Below are positions 1 to 4,566 of a stretch of 5,118 nucleotides of DNA, piece after piece (the stretch's first letter is position 1; every line of letters starts with the position of its first letter). The stretch spans positions 1 to 5,118 of the forward strand of contig JAUVBI010000223.1 in NCBI GenBank assembly GCA_030591305.1, read 5' to 3'. A model generated the notes under the pieces. The model was not told the origin of the DNA. It ran no database searches and saw only the letters and a list, made by a program, of their open reading frames with translations. Position numbers and translations under genes: made by a program. Source of the stretch: Pseudomonadota bacterium (GTDB lineage Bacteria > Pseudomonadota > Gammaproteobacteria > Pseudomonadales > Halieaceae).

Positions 1-204
1 ACTATGTGGGCCGTGCCGGTGGACTGGGTGTGGATAATTGCCGGTTTCGTGGTATTTCGCATCTTTGATATCATCAAGCCCTGGCCGATCAGTGTGCTGG
101 ACAAGAAAGTGGGTGGCGGTTTTGGCATTATGGTCGACGACATCGTGGCGGGCGCTATGGCCTGCGTCACCCTGCATGTCGCCCTGGTGTTTGTAGGGTA
201 TTAG
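1..204 (+). CDS. pgpA: Phosphatidylglycerophosphatase A, C-terminal part (5' end outside window)
   Basis: This is the last 67 codons of a gene that enters from the left; the frame is open from base 1 and stops at TAG 202-204. The PgpA family dephosphorylates phosphatidylglycerophosphate to phosphatidylglycerol at the inner membrane. Visible hallmarks are FRIFDIIKPWPI, then a GGFGIMVDD stretch followed by IVAG. This matches the conserved C-terminal half of PgpA, including the acidic DD-x-x-AG motif. Hydrophobic segments flank these motifs (WVWIIAGFVVF and the end VTLHVALVFVG), as expected for this membrane enzyme. The ATG at 4-6 is probably internal, because the family is about 160-170 residues long. 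The next gene starts 25 bp downstream on the same strand, so the two may be cotranscribed. pgpA near ribA is familiar from Pseudomonas-type genomes. Confidence 0.92.
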   Translation, partial: TMWAVPVDWVWIIAGFVVFRIFDIIKPWPISVLDKKVGGGFGIMVDDIVAGAMACVTLHVALVFVGY

Positions 205-217
205 CTTGGTATTAGCC

Positions 218-223
218 GGAGGG
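218..223 (+). promoter_or_regulatory. Ribosome binding site that fixes the protease start
   Basis: GGAGGG lies 6 bases before ATG 230. It supports ATG 230 over the in-frame TTG at 206, which would add eight residues before an otherwise typical signal peptide. Confidence 0.75.
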
Positions 224-229
224 CTTTTT

Positions 230-877
230 ATGCGCAAGTTGTTAATGTTAGCGACGCTGATCGCACTGGCTCTGGTTGCTGGCGGATCCTTTTCCGCGAC
301 GCCCGGTATCGAGGTGGAGGCGCTGCTTCCCGGCACCGCGGTTCTAAAAATAGACGGCCAGCGCAAAACCCTGAAAGTGGGGCAATCTTTTGGCGGCGTC
401 ACCCTCATTGCGGCCTATTCCCGCACCGCGACCCTGGAGGTCGATGGTCAGCAAATGGTCGTAGGCATCTCCCGTCGTATCGGTTCCAGCTACCAGGAGC
501 CGAAAGAGCAGGTAGTCACCATCCAACGTAACGCCATGCTCCAGTACCACACCACAGCGAGCATAAACGGCCGCCAGGTACAGGTGCTGGTAGATACCGG
601 TGCGAATGTGGTGGCCATGAGTTCCGCCCAGGCCCAGGCTCTCGGGATTGATTACAGTGCTGGAATCCCGTCCAAAGTGGAGACAGCCAGCGGTGTGATC
701 CCCGCCCATATGGTCACCCTGCGCTCAGTCAGCGTGGGTGGCATCCTGGTAAACAACGTGCGTGCCTCAGTGGTGGAGGGTGATTTCCCCGCCACCCTGC
801 TGCTGGGCATGACCTATTTACAGCATGTGAAAATCCAGGAAAACAACGGCGTACTGTCCCTGTCCAGAGCCTGGTAG
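230..877 (+). CDS. Exported retropepsin-like aspartic protease (clan AA, TIGR02281 type)
   Basis: The predicted protein has 215 residues. Residues 1-23 (MRKLL, then a Leu/Ala-rich core ending near FSA) form a likely signal peptide or N-terminal anchor, so the protein should act in the periplasm. Residues about 37-85 (VLKIDGQRKTLKVG and later ATLEVDGQ) form a beta-rich segment reminiscent of the periplasmic domains of GspC/PilP-type secretion proteins; this likeness is only an impression. Residues about 97-213 are a single-lobed retropepsin domain. The catalytic motif is VDTGAN with Asp122, and the C-terminal hydrophobic-Gly motif is LLLGMTYL at 190-197. One DTG per chain means that, as in retroviral proteases, the active enzyme should be a dimer. 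The family is common in Proteobacteria, but its substrates are poorly known. It sits 25 bp after pgpA and is probably in that operon. The family call is firm; the physiological role is not visible. Confidence 0.87.
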   Translation: MRKLLMLATLIALALVAGGSFSATPGIEVEALLPGTAVLKIDGQRKTLKVGQSFGGVTLIAAYSRTATLEVDGQQMVVGISRRIGSSYQEPKEQVVTIQRNAMLQYHTTASINGRQVQVLVDTGANVVAMSSAQAQALGIDYSAGIPSKVETASGVIPAHMVTLRSVSVGGILVNNVRASVVEGDFPATLLLGMTYLQHVKIQENNGVLSLSRAW

Positions 878-881
878 CCAG

Positions 882-895
882 GCGGGCCACCCCGC
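882..895 (+). other. Small GC hairpin just after the protease gene
   Basis: GCGGG and CCCGC are separated by four bases, 4 bp after the stop codon. It could slow or end transcription of the pgpA-protease unit, but there is no T tract, so it is not a convincing intrinsic terminator. Confidence 0.25.
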
Positions 896-930
896 AAAGT
901 ACCCGACTGCACCCCACAGCAGATTTGTAG

Positions 931-947
931 GGTGCGCACCGCGCACC
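931..947. repeat. REP-like palindrome in the protease-ribA spacer
   Basis: GGTGCGC and GCGCACC form a perfect 7-bp inverted repeat around a 3-base loop, preceded by TTGTAG. Short GC-rich palindromes of this form are often dispersed in proteobacterial intergenic regions, so a repetitive extragenic element is plausible. Only one copy is seen here. The rest of the 878-1110 spacer shows no gene: the minus-strand open frames across it have no recognisable protein content. Confidence 0.45.
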
Positions 948-1073
948 ATCAAGCCGGCTCTCCCCACCGCCGAGCTGCTTCCCCTCACCATCAATGTCCA
1001 TCGAGCCCCCTGCGCTGCGCGATACCCGATATATTCCATTGGCAAAGGCATCACTCGCGTTGCCAGCGAAAAC

Positions 1074-1082
1074 TGGTAGAAT
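1074..1082 (+). promoter_or_regulatory. Possible extended -10 promoter for ribA
   Basis: TGGTAGAAT is a TGn extended -10 element with a 5/6 match to TATAAT, 28 bp before the ribA start. The hexamer 17 bp upstream (CTCGCG) is a poor -35, so the extended element would have to carry the promoter. No FMN-riboswitch-like structure was recognised in the spacer. Confidence 0.35.
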
Positions 1083-1110
1083 GGCCAACCTTTTCTGACG
1101 GATAGACCGC

Positions 1111-1707
1111 GTGTCAGTACGCTATATAGAATCCTCCCTCCTCCCCACCGCCTGGGGCGAGTTCGACATGCATGGCTTCGAAGATACCGGAGCCAATAAG
1201 GAACACCTGGTCCTGACCATGGGTGATGTGGCCGATGGCGAGCCCGTATTGACCCGAGTCCATTCCGAATGCCTCACCGGCGACGCTCTGTTCAGTATGC
1301 GCTGCGACTGCGGCAACCAGTTGCAGGCCGCCCTAAAAGCCATCGCCGAGGAGGGTAGGGGCGCCCTGTTCTACCTGAGACAGGAAGGCCGCGGCATCGG
1401 CCTACTCAACAAGATCAAGGCCTACAAACTCCAGGACGCCGGCGCCGATACCGTGGAAGCCAACGAGCAACTGGGCTTTGGCGCCGACATGCGCGATTAC
1501 AGCGTATTGGGGCCCATGTTTGAGCACCTGGGCATTAAATCTGTACGATTAATGACCAATAACCCCCGCAAAGTCACTGCCCTGGAAGAGCACGGGGTGG
1601 AAGTGGTGGAGCGGATTGCGCTGCATACGGACAGTAATCCGCATAATGAGAAGTATTTGCAGACCAAGGCGGGGAAGTTGGGGCATATATTTGAAGGGCG
1701 GGGGTAG
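1111..1707 (+). CDS. ribA: GTP cyclohydrolase II
   Basis: RibA opens the imidazole ring of GTP, releasing formate and pyrophosphate, to give the pyrimidine precursor of riboflavin; it is cytosolic and zinc dependent. The 198-residue length fits the single-domain form (E. coli RibA is 196). [17 protein letters not shown] carries the three zinc cysteines (Cys54, Cys65, Cys67). [20 protein letters not shown] and [12 protein letters not shown] are the substrate-binding and catalytic loops, and TNNPRK follows. The start is GTG 1111, giving the usual N-terminus ending in LPTAWGEF; the ribosome binding site is weak. It is a stand-alone RibA with no fused RibB domain. Codon usage changes at about 1594: 2 of the last 37 codons end in C, against 13 of 20 at 1381-1440. 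The final ten aligned codons recur at 2441-2471. The catalytic core is intact, so the enzyme should be functional. Confidence 0.97.
   Translation: MSVRYIESSLLPTAWGEFDMHGFEDTGANKEHLVLTMGDVADGEPVLTRVHSECLTGDALFSMRCDCGNQLQAALKAIAEEGRGALFYLRQEGRGIGLLNKIKAYKLQDAGADTVEANEQLGFGADMRDYSVLGPMFEHLGIKSVRLMTNNPRKVTALEEHGVEVVERIALHTDSNPHNEKYLQTKAGKLGHIFEGRG
1669..1699 (+). repeat. ribA 3'-end direct repeat, copy A (inside current ribA)
   Basis: These 31 bases match 2441-2471 at 26 positions. In the ribA frame both copies encode AGKLGH-[I/L]-FEG. The five differences are synonymous third-position changes apart from one ATA/CTG (Ile/Leu) codon. The two copies bracket the minus-strand TA module at a distance of 772 bp. 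Confidence 0.85.
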
Positions 1708-1768
1708 GGTCTCTTATTTGGGACTATTTTTTCACAAAATAGCTGAGTGGGCTGCTGCAGTTAAGTAG
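1708..1768. other. AT-rich junction between ribA and the antitoxin gene
   Basis: The two genes converge here. CTATTTT (1724-1730) and AAAATAG (1736-1742) form a 7-bp inverted repeat. GCTGCT (1751-1756) and AGCAGC (1772-1777) form a second one that reaches into the antitoxin stop. Either could help end convergent transcription, but neither has the GC stem plus T tract of a standard terminator. Confidence 0.3.
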
Positions 1769-2050
1769 CTAAGCAGCAATTTCTTCCAAAATTTCCGGGT
1801 TATTTTGAGCAACCTTAATGAGTGTCACTGCGGCACTGTCAGGCTGCTTACGCCCTTGCTCCCAGTCTCTTATTGTACCAATGGGGACACCCAGCAATTT
1901 TGAAAAAGCCATCTGTGACTTCTTGAGCTGCTTTCGCACAGAAATGACCAGTAATTGCTCTGGTGTCCAGGTTTTGGCCGGCGCTCCAGCTTTGATGGCC
2001 AGTACCTCATCAAGTAACGCTTGCCCTGCTGCACCCATTTTCCTAGCCAT
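1769..2050 (-). CDS. higA2: HigA2/NadS-like XRE-family antitoxin
   Basis: The protein has 93 residues and is the antitoxin partner of the toxin gene upstream on the minus strand. After a charged N-terminal arm (about 1-35) comes a helix-turn-helix domain, roughly residues 36-80: QLKKSQMAFSKLLGVPIGTI followed by RDWEQGRKQPDSAAVTLIKV. The W-E-Q-G-R-x-x-P signature and the NPEIL tail are typical of the Vibrio HigA2/NadS group. In that group the N-terminal arm neutralises the toxin and the HTH dimer binds the operon promoter. ATG 2050 has an excellent AAGGAGG Shine-Dalgarno (plus-strand 2057-2063) 6 bases upstream and overlaps the toxin stop by 8 bases, implying translational coupling. The stop codon is TAG at 1771-1769. 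The family is confident; the exact subfamily name is by resemblance. Confidence 0.9.
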   Translation of the reverse strand: MARKMGAAGQALLDEVLAIKAGAPAKTWTPEQLLVISVRKQLKKSQMAFSKLLGVPIGTIRDWEQGRKQPDSAAVTLIKVAQNNPEILEEIAA

Positions 2051-2351
2051 TGATAGCCTCCTTAATTTTCCTCAATTCATGAGCGGGAATGTTCTCCCGT
2101 TCATTTTTTACATACAGGGTTAAAAGCCAGGTTTTCTCGGTAGCACTGTTAAAATAAACGACTCGTACACCGCCGCGTTTTCCGGCACCCCCCTTGTCCC
2201 AGCGAATTTTTCGGACACCACCAGAACCAGGAACAACTTCTCCTGCCTCGGGGTTGTTAGCAATATGTACAACAAAATCCTCATATTGCTTGGGTGTCCA
2301 GGCCTTGGCGGCCTTCGCACTGAACATTTTTGTTTCTACGACTGTATTCAC
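2043..2351 (-). CDS. higB2: RelE-superfamily HigB2-like toxin (probable ribosome-dependent mRNA endonuclease)
   Basis: With GTG 2351 as start the protein has 102 residues. Motifs match HigB2-type RelE-fold toxins, which cleave mRNA on the ribosome: NNPEAGEVVPGSGGVRKIRW (about 32-51), GKRGGVRVVYF (57-67) and LLTLYVKNERENI (76-88). The basic residues in these strands form the usual active surface. I chose GTG 2351 because it gives the family-like N-terminus MNTVVETKMF and lies just past a strong -10 box. The same frame is open to GTG 2414, but that start would lie upstream of the promoter. ATG 2327 would remove the conserved VVET strand. There is no Shine-Dalgarno before GTG 2351, so a leaderless transcript is likely. 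The toxin comes first and the antitoxin overlaps its 3' end, the usual Hig order. Lower GC than its neighbours suggests acquisition. Confidence 0.88.
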   Translation of the reverse strand: MNTVVETKMFSAKAAKAWTPKQYEDFVVHIANNPEAGEVVPGSGGVRKIRWDKGGAGKRGGVRVVYFNSATEKTWLLTLYVKNERENIPAHELRKIKEAING

Positions 2352-2358
2352 ATTCAAG

Positions 2359-2386
2359 AGTATACGGCTTGGCCGTACTTCGTCAA
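2359..2386 (-). promoter_or_regulatory. Strong sigma-70 promoter of the higB2A2-like module
   Basis: Read on the minus strand, TTGACG (2386-2381), a 16-bp spacer, then TATACT (2364-2359). Both hexamers are 5/6 matches to consensus. Transcription would start at about 2354-2352, which is one to three bases before GTG 2351 or at it. Confidence 0.72.
2363..2377. promoter_or_regulatory. Palindromic operator between -35 and -10
   Basis: TACGGC-TTG-GCCGTA is a perfect 6-bp inverted repeat filling most of the promoter spacer and touching the -10 box. That is where an autorepressing antitoxin or toxin-antitoxin complex would block RNA polymerase. Binding by the adjacent XRE antitoxin is inferred from family behaviour. 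Confidence 0.6.
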
Positions 2387-2440
2387 ATGCTACTATTCCA
2401 TCCTTTTTGTACACTCTCGCGGTTTACGGTGATTCTCGAA

Positions 2441-2471
2441 GCGGGGAAATTGGGCCATCTGTTTGAGGGGC
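2441..2471 (+). repeat. ribA 3'-end direct repeat, copy B
   Basis: Partner of 1669-1699 (26 of 31 identical, same orientation). The repeats flank the TA module like the duplicated gene ends left by elements that insert at the 3' end of a gene and bring a replacement end. Confidence 0.85.
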
Positions 2472-2533
2472 CGGGCAGCGCCGAAGGGTGCGCAGAGCCG
2501 GCCCTGTTTTATCAGGTGCCGCGCGCTATGTAG
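2441..2533 (+). pseudogene. ribA: Displaced 3' end of a second ribA allele
   Basis: In frame, the sequence reads AGKLGHLFEG, then a 20-residue tail ending YQVPRAM and TAG 2531-2533. The first ten codons correspond to the end of the current ribA ([10 protein letters not shown]) with synonymous differences, so this was once coding sequence. There is no ribA-like sequence before 2441: homology begins at GCGGGGAA. The fragment stops 5 bp before the convergent ispA stop, a natural position for an intact resident ribA end. Joining ribA up to 1668 to this tail would give a 216-residue protein. An open frame continues upstream to about 2330, but that part is antisense to the TA promoter and toxin start and looks like chance. 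A chance match is the alternative, unlikely given the codon pattern. Confidence 0.75.
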
Positions 2534-2538
2534 GTTGG

Positions 2539-3450
2539 TCAGTGGTCACGCTCCACGATATACCGAGCCAAACCCCGCAAATGATCAGCTGACTTCCCGA
2601 AATCTTTCAACGCATGCAGTGCCGCTTCCAACAGGCGCCGCGCCTCTGCCTTGGCCCCCTCCAGCCCCATTAATTTTACATAGGTTGGCTTGTTGGCCTC
2701 CCCATCTTTCCCCTGCGTCTTACCCAGCGTCTGGGTGTTCCCTTCCACATCCAGAATATCGTCCACCACCTGAAAGGCCAGGCCGATATGGGTGCCGTAC
2801 TTGTCCAGAGCGGCCAATTGCTCCTCAGTGGCGCCTGCGGCGATGCCCCCCAGAGCCAGGGAGGCACGAATCAAAGCCCCGGTTTTGAGGGAGTGCATGG
2901 CCTGCAATTCGTCTAGACTCATATCGGAATCGGTGGCCTGAATGTCAATAAACTGGCCGCCGACCATGCCTTGCGGGCCAGCTGCAGCGGCCAGCACCTT
3001 GACCATGGCGATCTTCTGCTCGGCACTGAGCCCGGGGGCATCCGCCAGTAATTCGAATGCCCTTGCCTGCAGACCATCCCCCACCAGAATGGCGGTGGCC
3101 TCGTCGTAGGCCTTGTGCAGGCTGGGTTGGCCCCGGCGCAGGTCATCGTTGTCCATGGCGGGGAGGTCGTCATGGATCAGGGAGTAGGTGTGGATTAGCT
3201 CCAGGGCGGCGGCGGGGTGGCTTATCAGACCTCGATCTTGTAATCCCACCGCATTTGCGCTTGCCAGACAAAGGGCTGGCCGGACCCGCTTGCCGCCTAT
3301 CTGTAGTGAGTAATTGCTGGCTTCATCTAATAGCGATAGGGCGGGAGTGCTGTCATAGAATTCTTGCCCCGGGTTGCCCTGAAACCACTCCAGGTTTTCC
3401 TCACACCATTTTTGGTGCAGAGCAAGGAAGTCGGCGGCAGCTGTACTCAC
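2539..3450 (-). CDS. ispA: (2E,6E)-farnesyl diphosphate synthase
   Basis: This 303-residue cytosolic short-chain prenyl transferase adds isopentenyl diphosphate to dimethylallyl and then geranyl diphosphate. The farnesyl diphosphate product feeds undecaprenyl and ubiquinone synthesis. Motifs in order: GGKRVRPAL (52-60); the first aspartate-rich motif HDDLPAMDNDDLRRG (93-107) with the bacterial DDx4D spacing (Asp94, Asp95, Asp100); GGQFIDI (164-170); the Lys-Thr pair at 189-190; and the second aspartate-rich motif FQVVDDILD (226-234). The C-terminus ends YIVERDH. Length is normal for IspA (about 300). GTG 3450 overlaps the xseB stop as GTGA, so translation is coupled to xseB; the AAGGAG upstream runs into the start codon itself. 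In E. coli and Pseudomonas dxs usually follows ispA, but here the ribA tail follows directly. Confidence 0.97.
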   Translation of the reverse strand: MSTAAADFLALHQKWCEENLEWFQGNPGQEFYDSTPALSLLDEASNYSLQIGGKRVRPALCLASANAVGLQDRGLISHPAAALELIHTYSLIHDDLPAMDNDDLRRGQPSLHKAYDEATAILVGDGLQARAFELLADAPGLSAEQKIAMVKVLAAAAGPQGMVGGQFIDIQATDSDMSLDELQAMHSLKTGALIRASLALGGIAAGATEEQLAALDKYGTHIGLAFQVVDDILDVEGNTQTLGKTQGKDGEANKPTYVKLMGLEGAKAEARRLLEAALHALKDFGKSADHLRGLARYIVERDH

Positions 3451-3707
3451 TCCTTGTTCTCTGCGAGGAGGAAGTCCTGCTCAGTCGGTTCTTCGCCGTC
3501 ATTCAATAACAGACTCACCTTTTGCTCAGCCTCGGTCAGTGTTTTCTGGGCACTGCGAGCGAGGTTTATACCTTTCTCAAACTCACTCAGAGCATCCTGG
3601 AGGTCTGTGTCATTACCCTCCAGCTTCTCTATGATTGTTTCAAGAGATTTGATGTTGGATTCGAAGTCAGATCCCCCTTCAGGGGAGATTTTTTTAGTTT
3701 TTCCCAT
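3447..3707 (-). CDS. xseB: Exodeoxyribonuclease VII small subunit
   Basis: XseB is the small subunit of exonuclease VII, which degrades single-stranded DNA; several copies bind each XseA catalytic subunit, encoded elsewhere. From ATG 3707 the protein has 86 residues, close to the usual 80. The core FESNIKSLETIIEKLEGNDT is followed by LQDALSEFEKGINLARSAQK and TLTEAEQKVSLLL, a long helical hairpin typical of the family. The frame is open 25 codons further upstream, but that extension (MRRAACSIFTI...) does not resemble XseB and would span the likely -10 box. The TGA stop overlaps the ispA start. xseB-ispA is a conserved gammaproteobacterial operon order. Confidence 0.94.
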   Translation of the reverse strand: MGKTKKISPEGGSDFESNIKSLETIIEKLEGNDTDLQDALSEFEKGINLARSAQKTLTEAEQKVSLLLNDGEEPTEQDFLLAENKE

Positions 3708-3736
3708 TGCTGTTCTCAGAATTGGTGCGGGGGTTA

Positions 3737-3742
3737 AGTATA
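3737..3742 (-). promoter_or_regulatory. Likely -10 box for the xseB-ispA operon
   Basis: On the minus strand TATACT lies 29 bp before ATG 3707, which would give a leader of about 23 bases. No good -35 is seen 16-18 bp upstream, so the promoter is either weak or activator dependent. Confidence 0.42.
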
Positions 3743-3782
3743 CTGGGGAAATTGTGAAAATGGAGCATGCCGCGCGCCGCAA

Positions 3783-3926
3783 TCTGTCCTCAAAACCTGC
3801 CTAAGCTTGCAACATGCCTCCGCGGAGTGTTTGGACGGATACGATATTTTCTCAATCGGGCGCTTCCAATATTATGTTTCCAATACTATTGGTCATCCTA
3901 CCTCGGGGGTGTAGTATAGCAGCAAT
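3783..3926. other. Non-coding junction between xseB and the plus-strand TA cluster
   Basis: No gene is seen. CTCCGCGGAG (3818-3827) is a perfect 10-bp palindrome. Sequence becomes AT-rich after about 3840, which may mark the edge of acquired DNA. The repeats at 3864-3892 and the sites from 3927 on are listed separately. Confidence 0.5.
3864..3892. repeat. Tandem TTCCAATA repeats with an inverted end
   Basis: TTCCAATATTAT (3864-3875) and TTCCAATACTAT (3878-3889) match at 11 of 12 positions with a 14-bp period. The second overlaps the perfect inverted repeat CCAAT-ACT-ATTGG (3880-3892). This resembles a cluster of binding half-sites; the factor is unknown. Confidence 0.45.
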
Positions 3927-3982
3927 TATAGTGTATTCCATATTGCGCACCACGGAATATCGATGTATAGTGCATTCTGAAT
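3927..3982 (+). promoter_or_regulatory. Candidate HigA operator repeats
   Basis: TATAGTGTATTC (3927-3938) recurs as TATAGTGCATTC (3966-3977). TATTCC (3934-3939) pairs with GGAATA (3954-3959), and ATTCTGAAT (3974-3982) is a small palindrome abutting the higB start. These ATTC/GAAT elements surround and overlap the promoter, as expected of an antitoxin operator. Binding by HigA is inferred. Confidence 0.45.
3943..3971 (+). promoter_or_regulatory. higBA promoter
   Basis: TTGCGC (3943-3948), a 17-bp spacer and TATAGT (3966-3971). The predicted start is near 3978, only about five bases before the higB ATG. A second TATAGT at 3927 has no convincing -35. Confidence 0.55.
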
Positions 3983-4261
3983 ATGATTAAGAGTTTCAAA
4001 CATAAAGGACTTGAAAAGTTCTTTACTGAAGGTAGTACTGCCGGTATCTGGGCCAATCATTCCACTAAAATCAGTGACCGGCTGGCTTTTTTGCATGCCG
4101 CCACCTGTATCGATGACATTGATAAACCAGGTTATCGGCTGCATGCGTTGAAGGGGAAATTAAAAGGTTATTGGGCAATCAATGTATCCGGAAATTGGCG
4201 CATTGTTTTTAGGTTTGAAGATGGCGATGCCTACGTTGTGAATTATGAGGATTATCACTAA
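3983..4261 (+). CDS. higB: HigB toxin (mRNA endonuclease, proteic killer family)
   Basis: The 92-residue protein has full HigB length. HigB toxins are RelE-fold enzymes that cleave mRNA on translating ribosomes. Family marks are the basic N-terminus MIKSFKHKGLEKFF, then RLAFLHAA, DIDKPGYRLHALKGKLKGYW, SGNWRIVFRF (Arg73 in a core strand) and the C-terminal NYEDYH. The last segment, with its terminal histidine, is the conserved end of the family and part of the catalytic site. There is no Shine-Dalgarno before ATG 3983 and the predicted leader is very short. The TAA stop overlaps the higA ATG as TAATG. No truncation or frameshift is seen, so the toxin should be active if expressed. Confidence 0.94.
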   Translation: MIKSFKHKGLEKFFTEGSTAGIWANHSTKISDRLAFLHAATCIDDIDKPGYRLHALKGKLKGYWAINVSGNWRIVFRFEDGDAYVVNYEDYH

Positions 4262-4566
4262 TGACTATACAGCAGCATAGTCCACCCCACCCCGGAGCTC
4301 TGATTCAGCGAACCTACATTGCCCCTTTCAGAGAGATCAGTGGTAATAACATTGCCGACCGCCTTGGCGTGGCGCGCAGCACGTTCAATCGCTTGTTGAA
4401 TGGGGTCTCGGATCTATCACCTGAAATGGCCGTTCGGCTGTCGGGTGTACTGGGGGGATCTGCTGAAAGCTGGTTAACACTGCAAGAAAGCTATGATCTG
4501 TGGAAGGCGCGCCAATCTGTTGATTTGGAAACCCTTGAACGTATCAACTTCGACAAAGTTGCCTAG
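4261..4566 (+). CDS. higA: HigA antitoxin (XRE-family repressor)
   Basis: The 101-residue protein fits HigA. It begins with the family-type HPGALIQRTYI (10-20). A helix-turn-helix domain follows, roughly residues 27-65: SGNNIADRLGVARSTFNRLL then NGVSDLSPEMAVRLSGVLGG. SAESWLTLQESYDLWKAR (67-84) is the characteristic C-terminal helix signature. HigA binds and neutralises HigB and represses the operon. The start overlaps the higB stop by one base, and a GAGG at 4247-4250 inside higB is the only visible ribosome binding site, so translation is probably coupled. Its TAG stop in turn shares its last base with a GTG that opens the small frame at 4566. Typical length and intact motifs; no sign of decay. 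Confidence 0.94.
   Translation: MTIQQHSPPHPGALIQRTYIAPFREISGNNIADRLGVARSTFNRLLNGVSDLSPEMAVRLSGVLGGSAESWLTLQESYDLWKARQSVDLETLERINFDKVA

Noticed and set aside
729..1088. Minus-strand open frames across the protease end and the ribA spacer
   Set aside because: They run antisense to a real gene, have low-complexity content rich in Arg, Gly and Pro, and show no domain or ribosome binding site.
878..1110. FMN riboswitch upstream of ribA
   Set aside because: The spacer is short and shows no conserved RFN-element segments; the only clear structures are two small hairpins.
1708..2440. Integron cassette with attC site
   Set aside because: TA cassettes are common in chromosomal integrons, but no RYYYAAC/GTTRRRY core pair with an attC-like palindrome was found around the minus-strand module.
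2330..2440. N-terminal part of the open frame that runs into the ribA tail
   Set aside because: It is antisense to the TA promoter and toxin start, resembles no protein, and joins the tail only by chance in-frame continuity.
2463..2888. Plus-strand open frame antisense to the 3' half of ispA
   Set aside because: Proline-rich shadow of the high-GC ispA coding strand; no recognisable family.
3708..3782. 25-residue N-terminal extension of XseB
   Set aside because: Not like the family and overlaps the probable -10 box; ATG 3707 gives a normal length.
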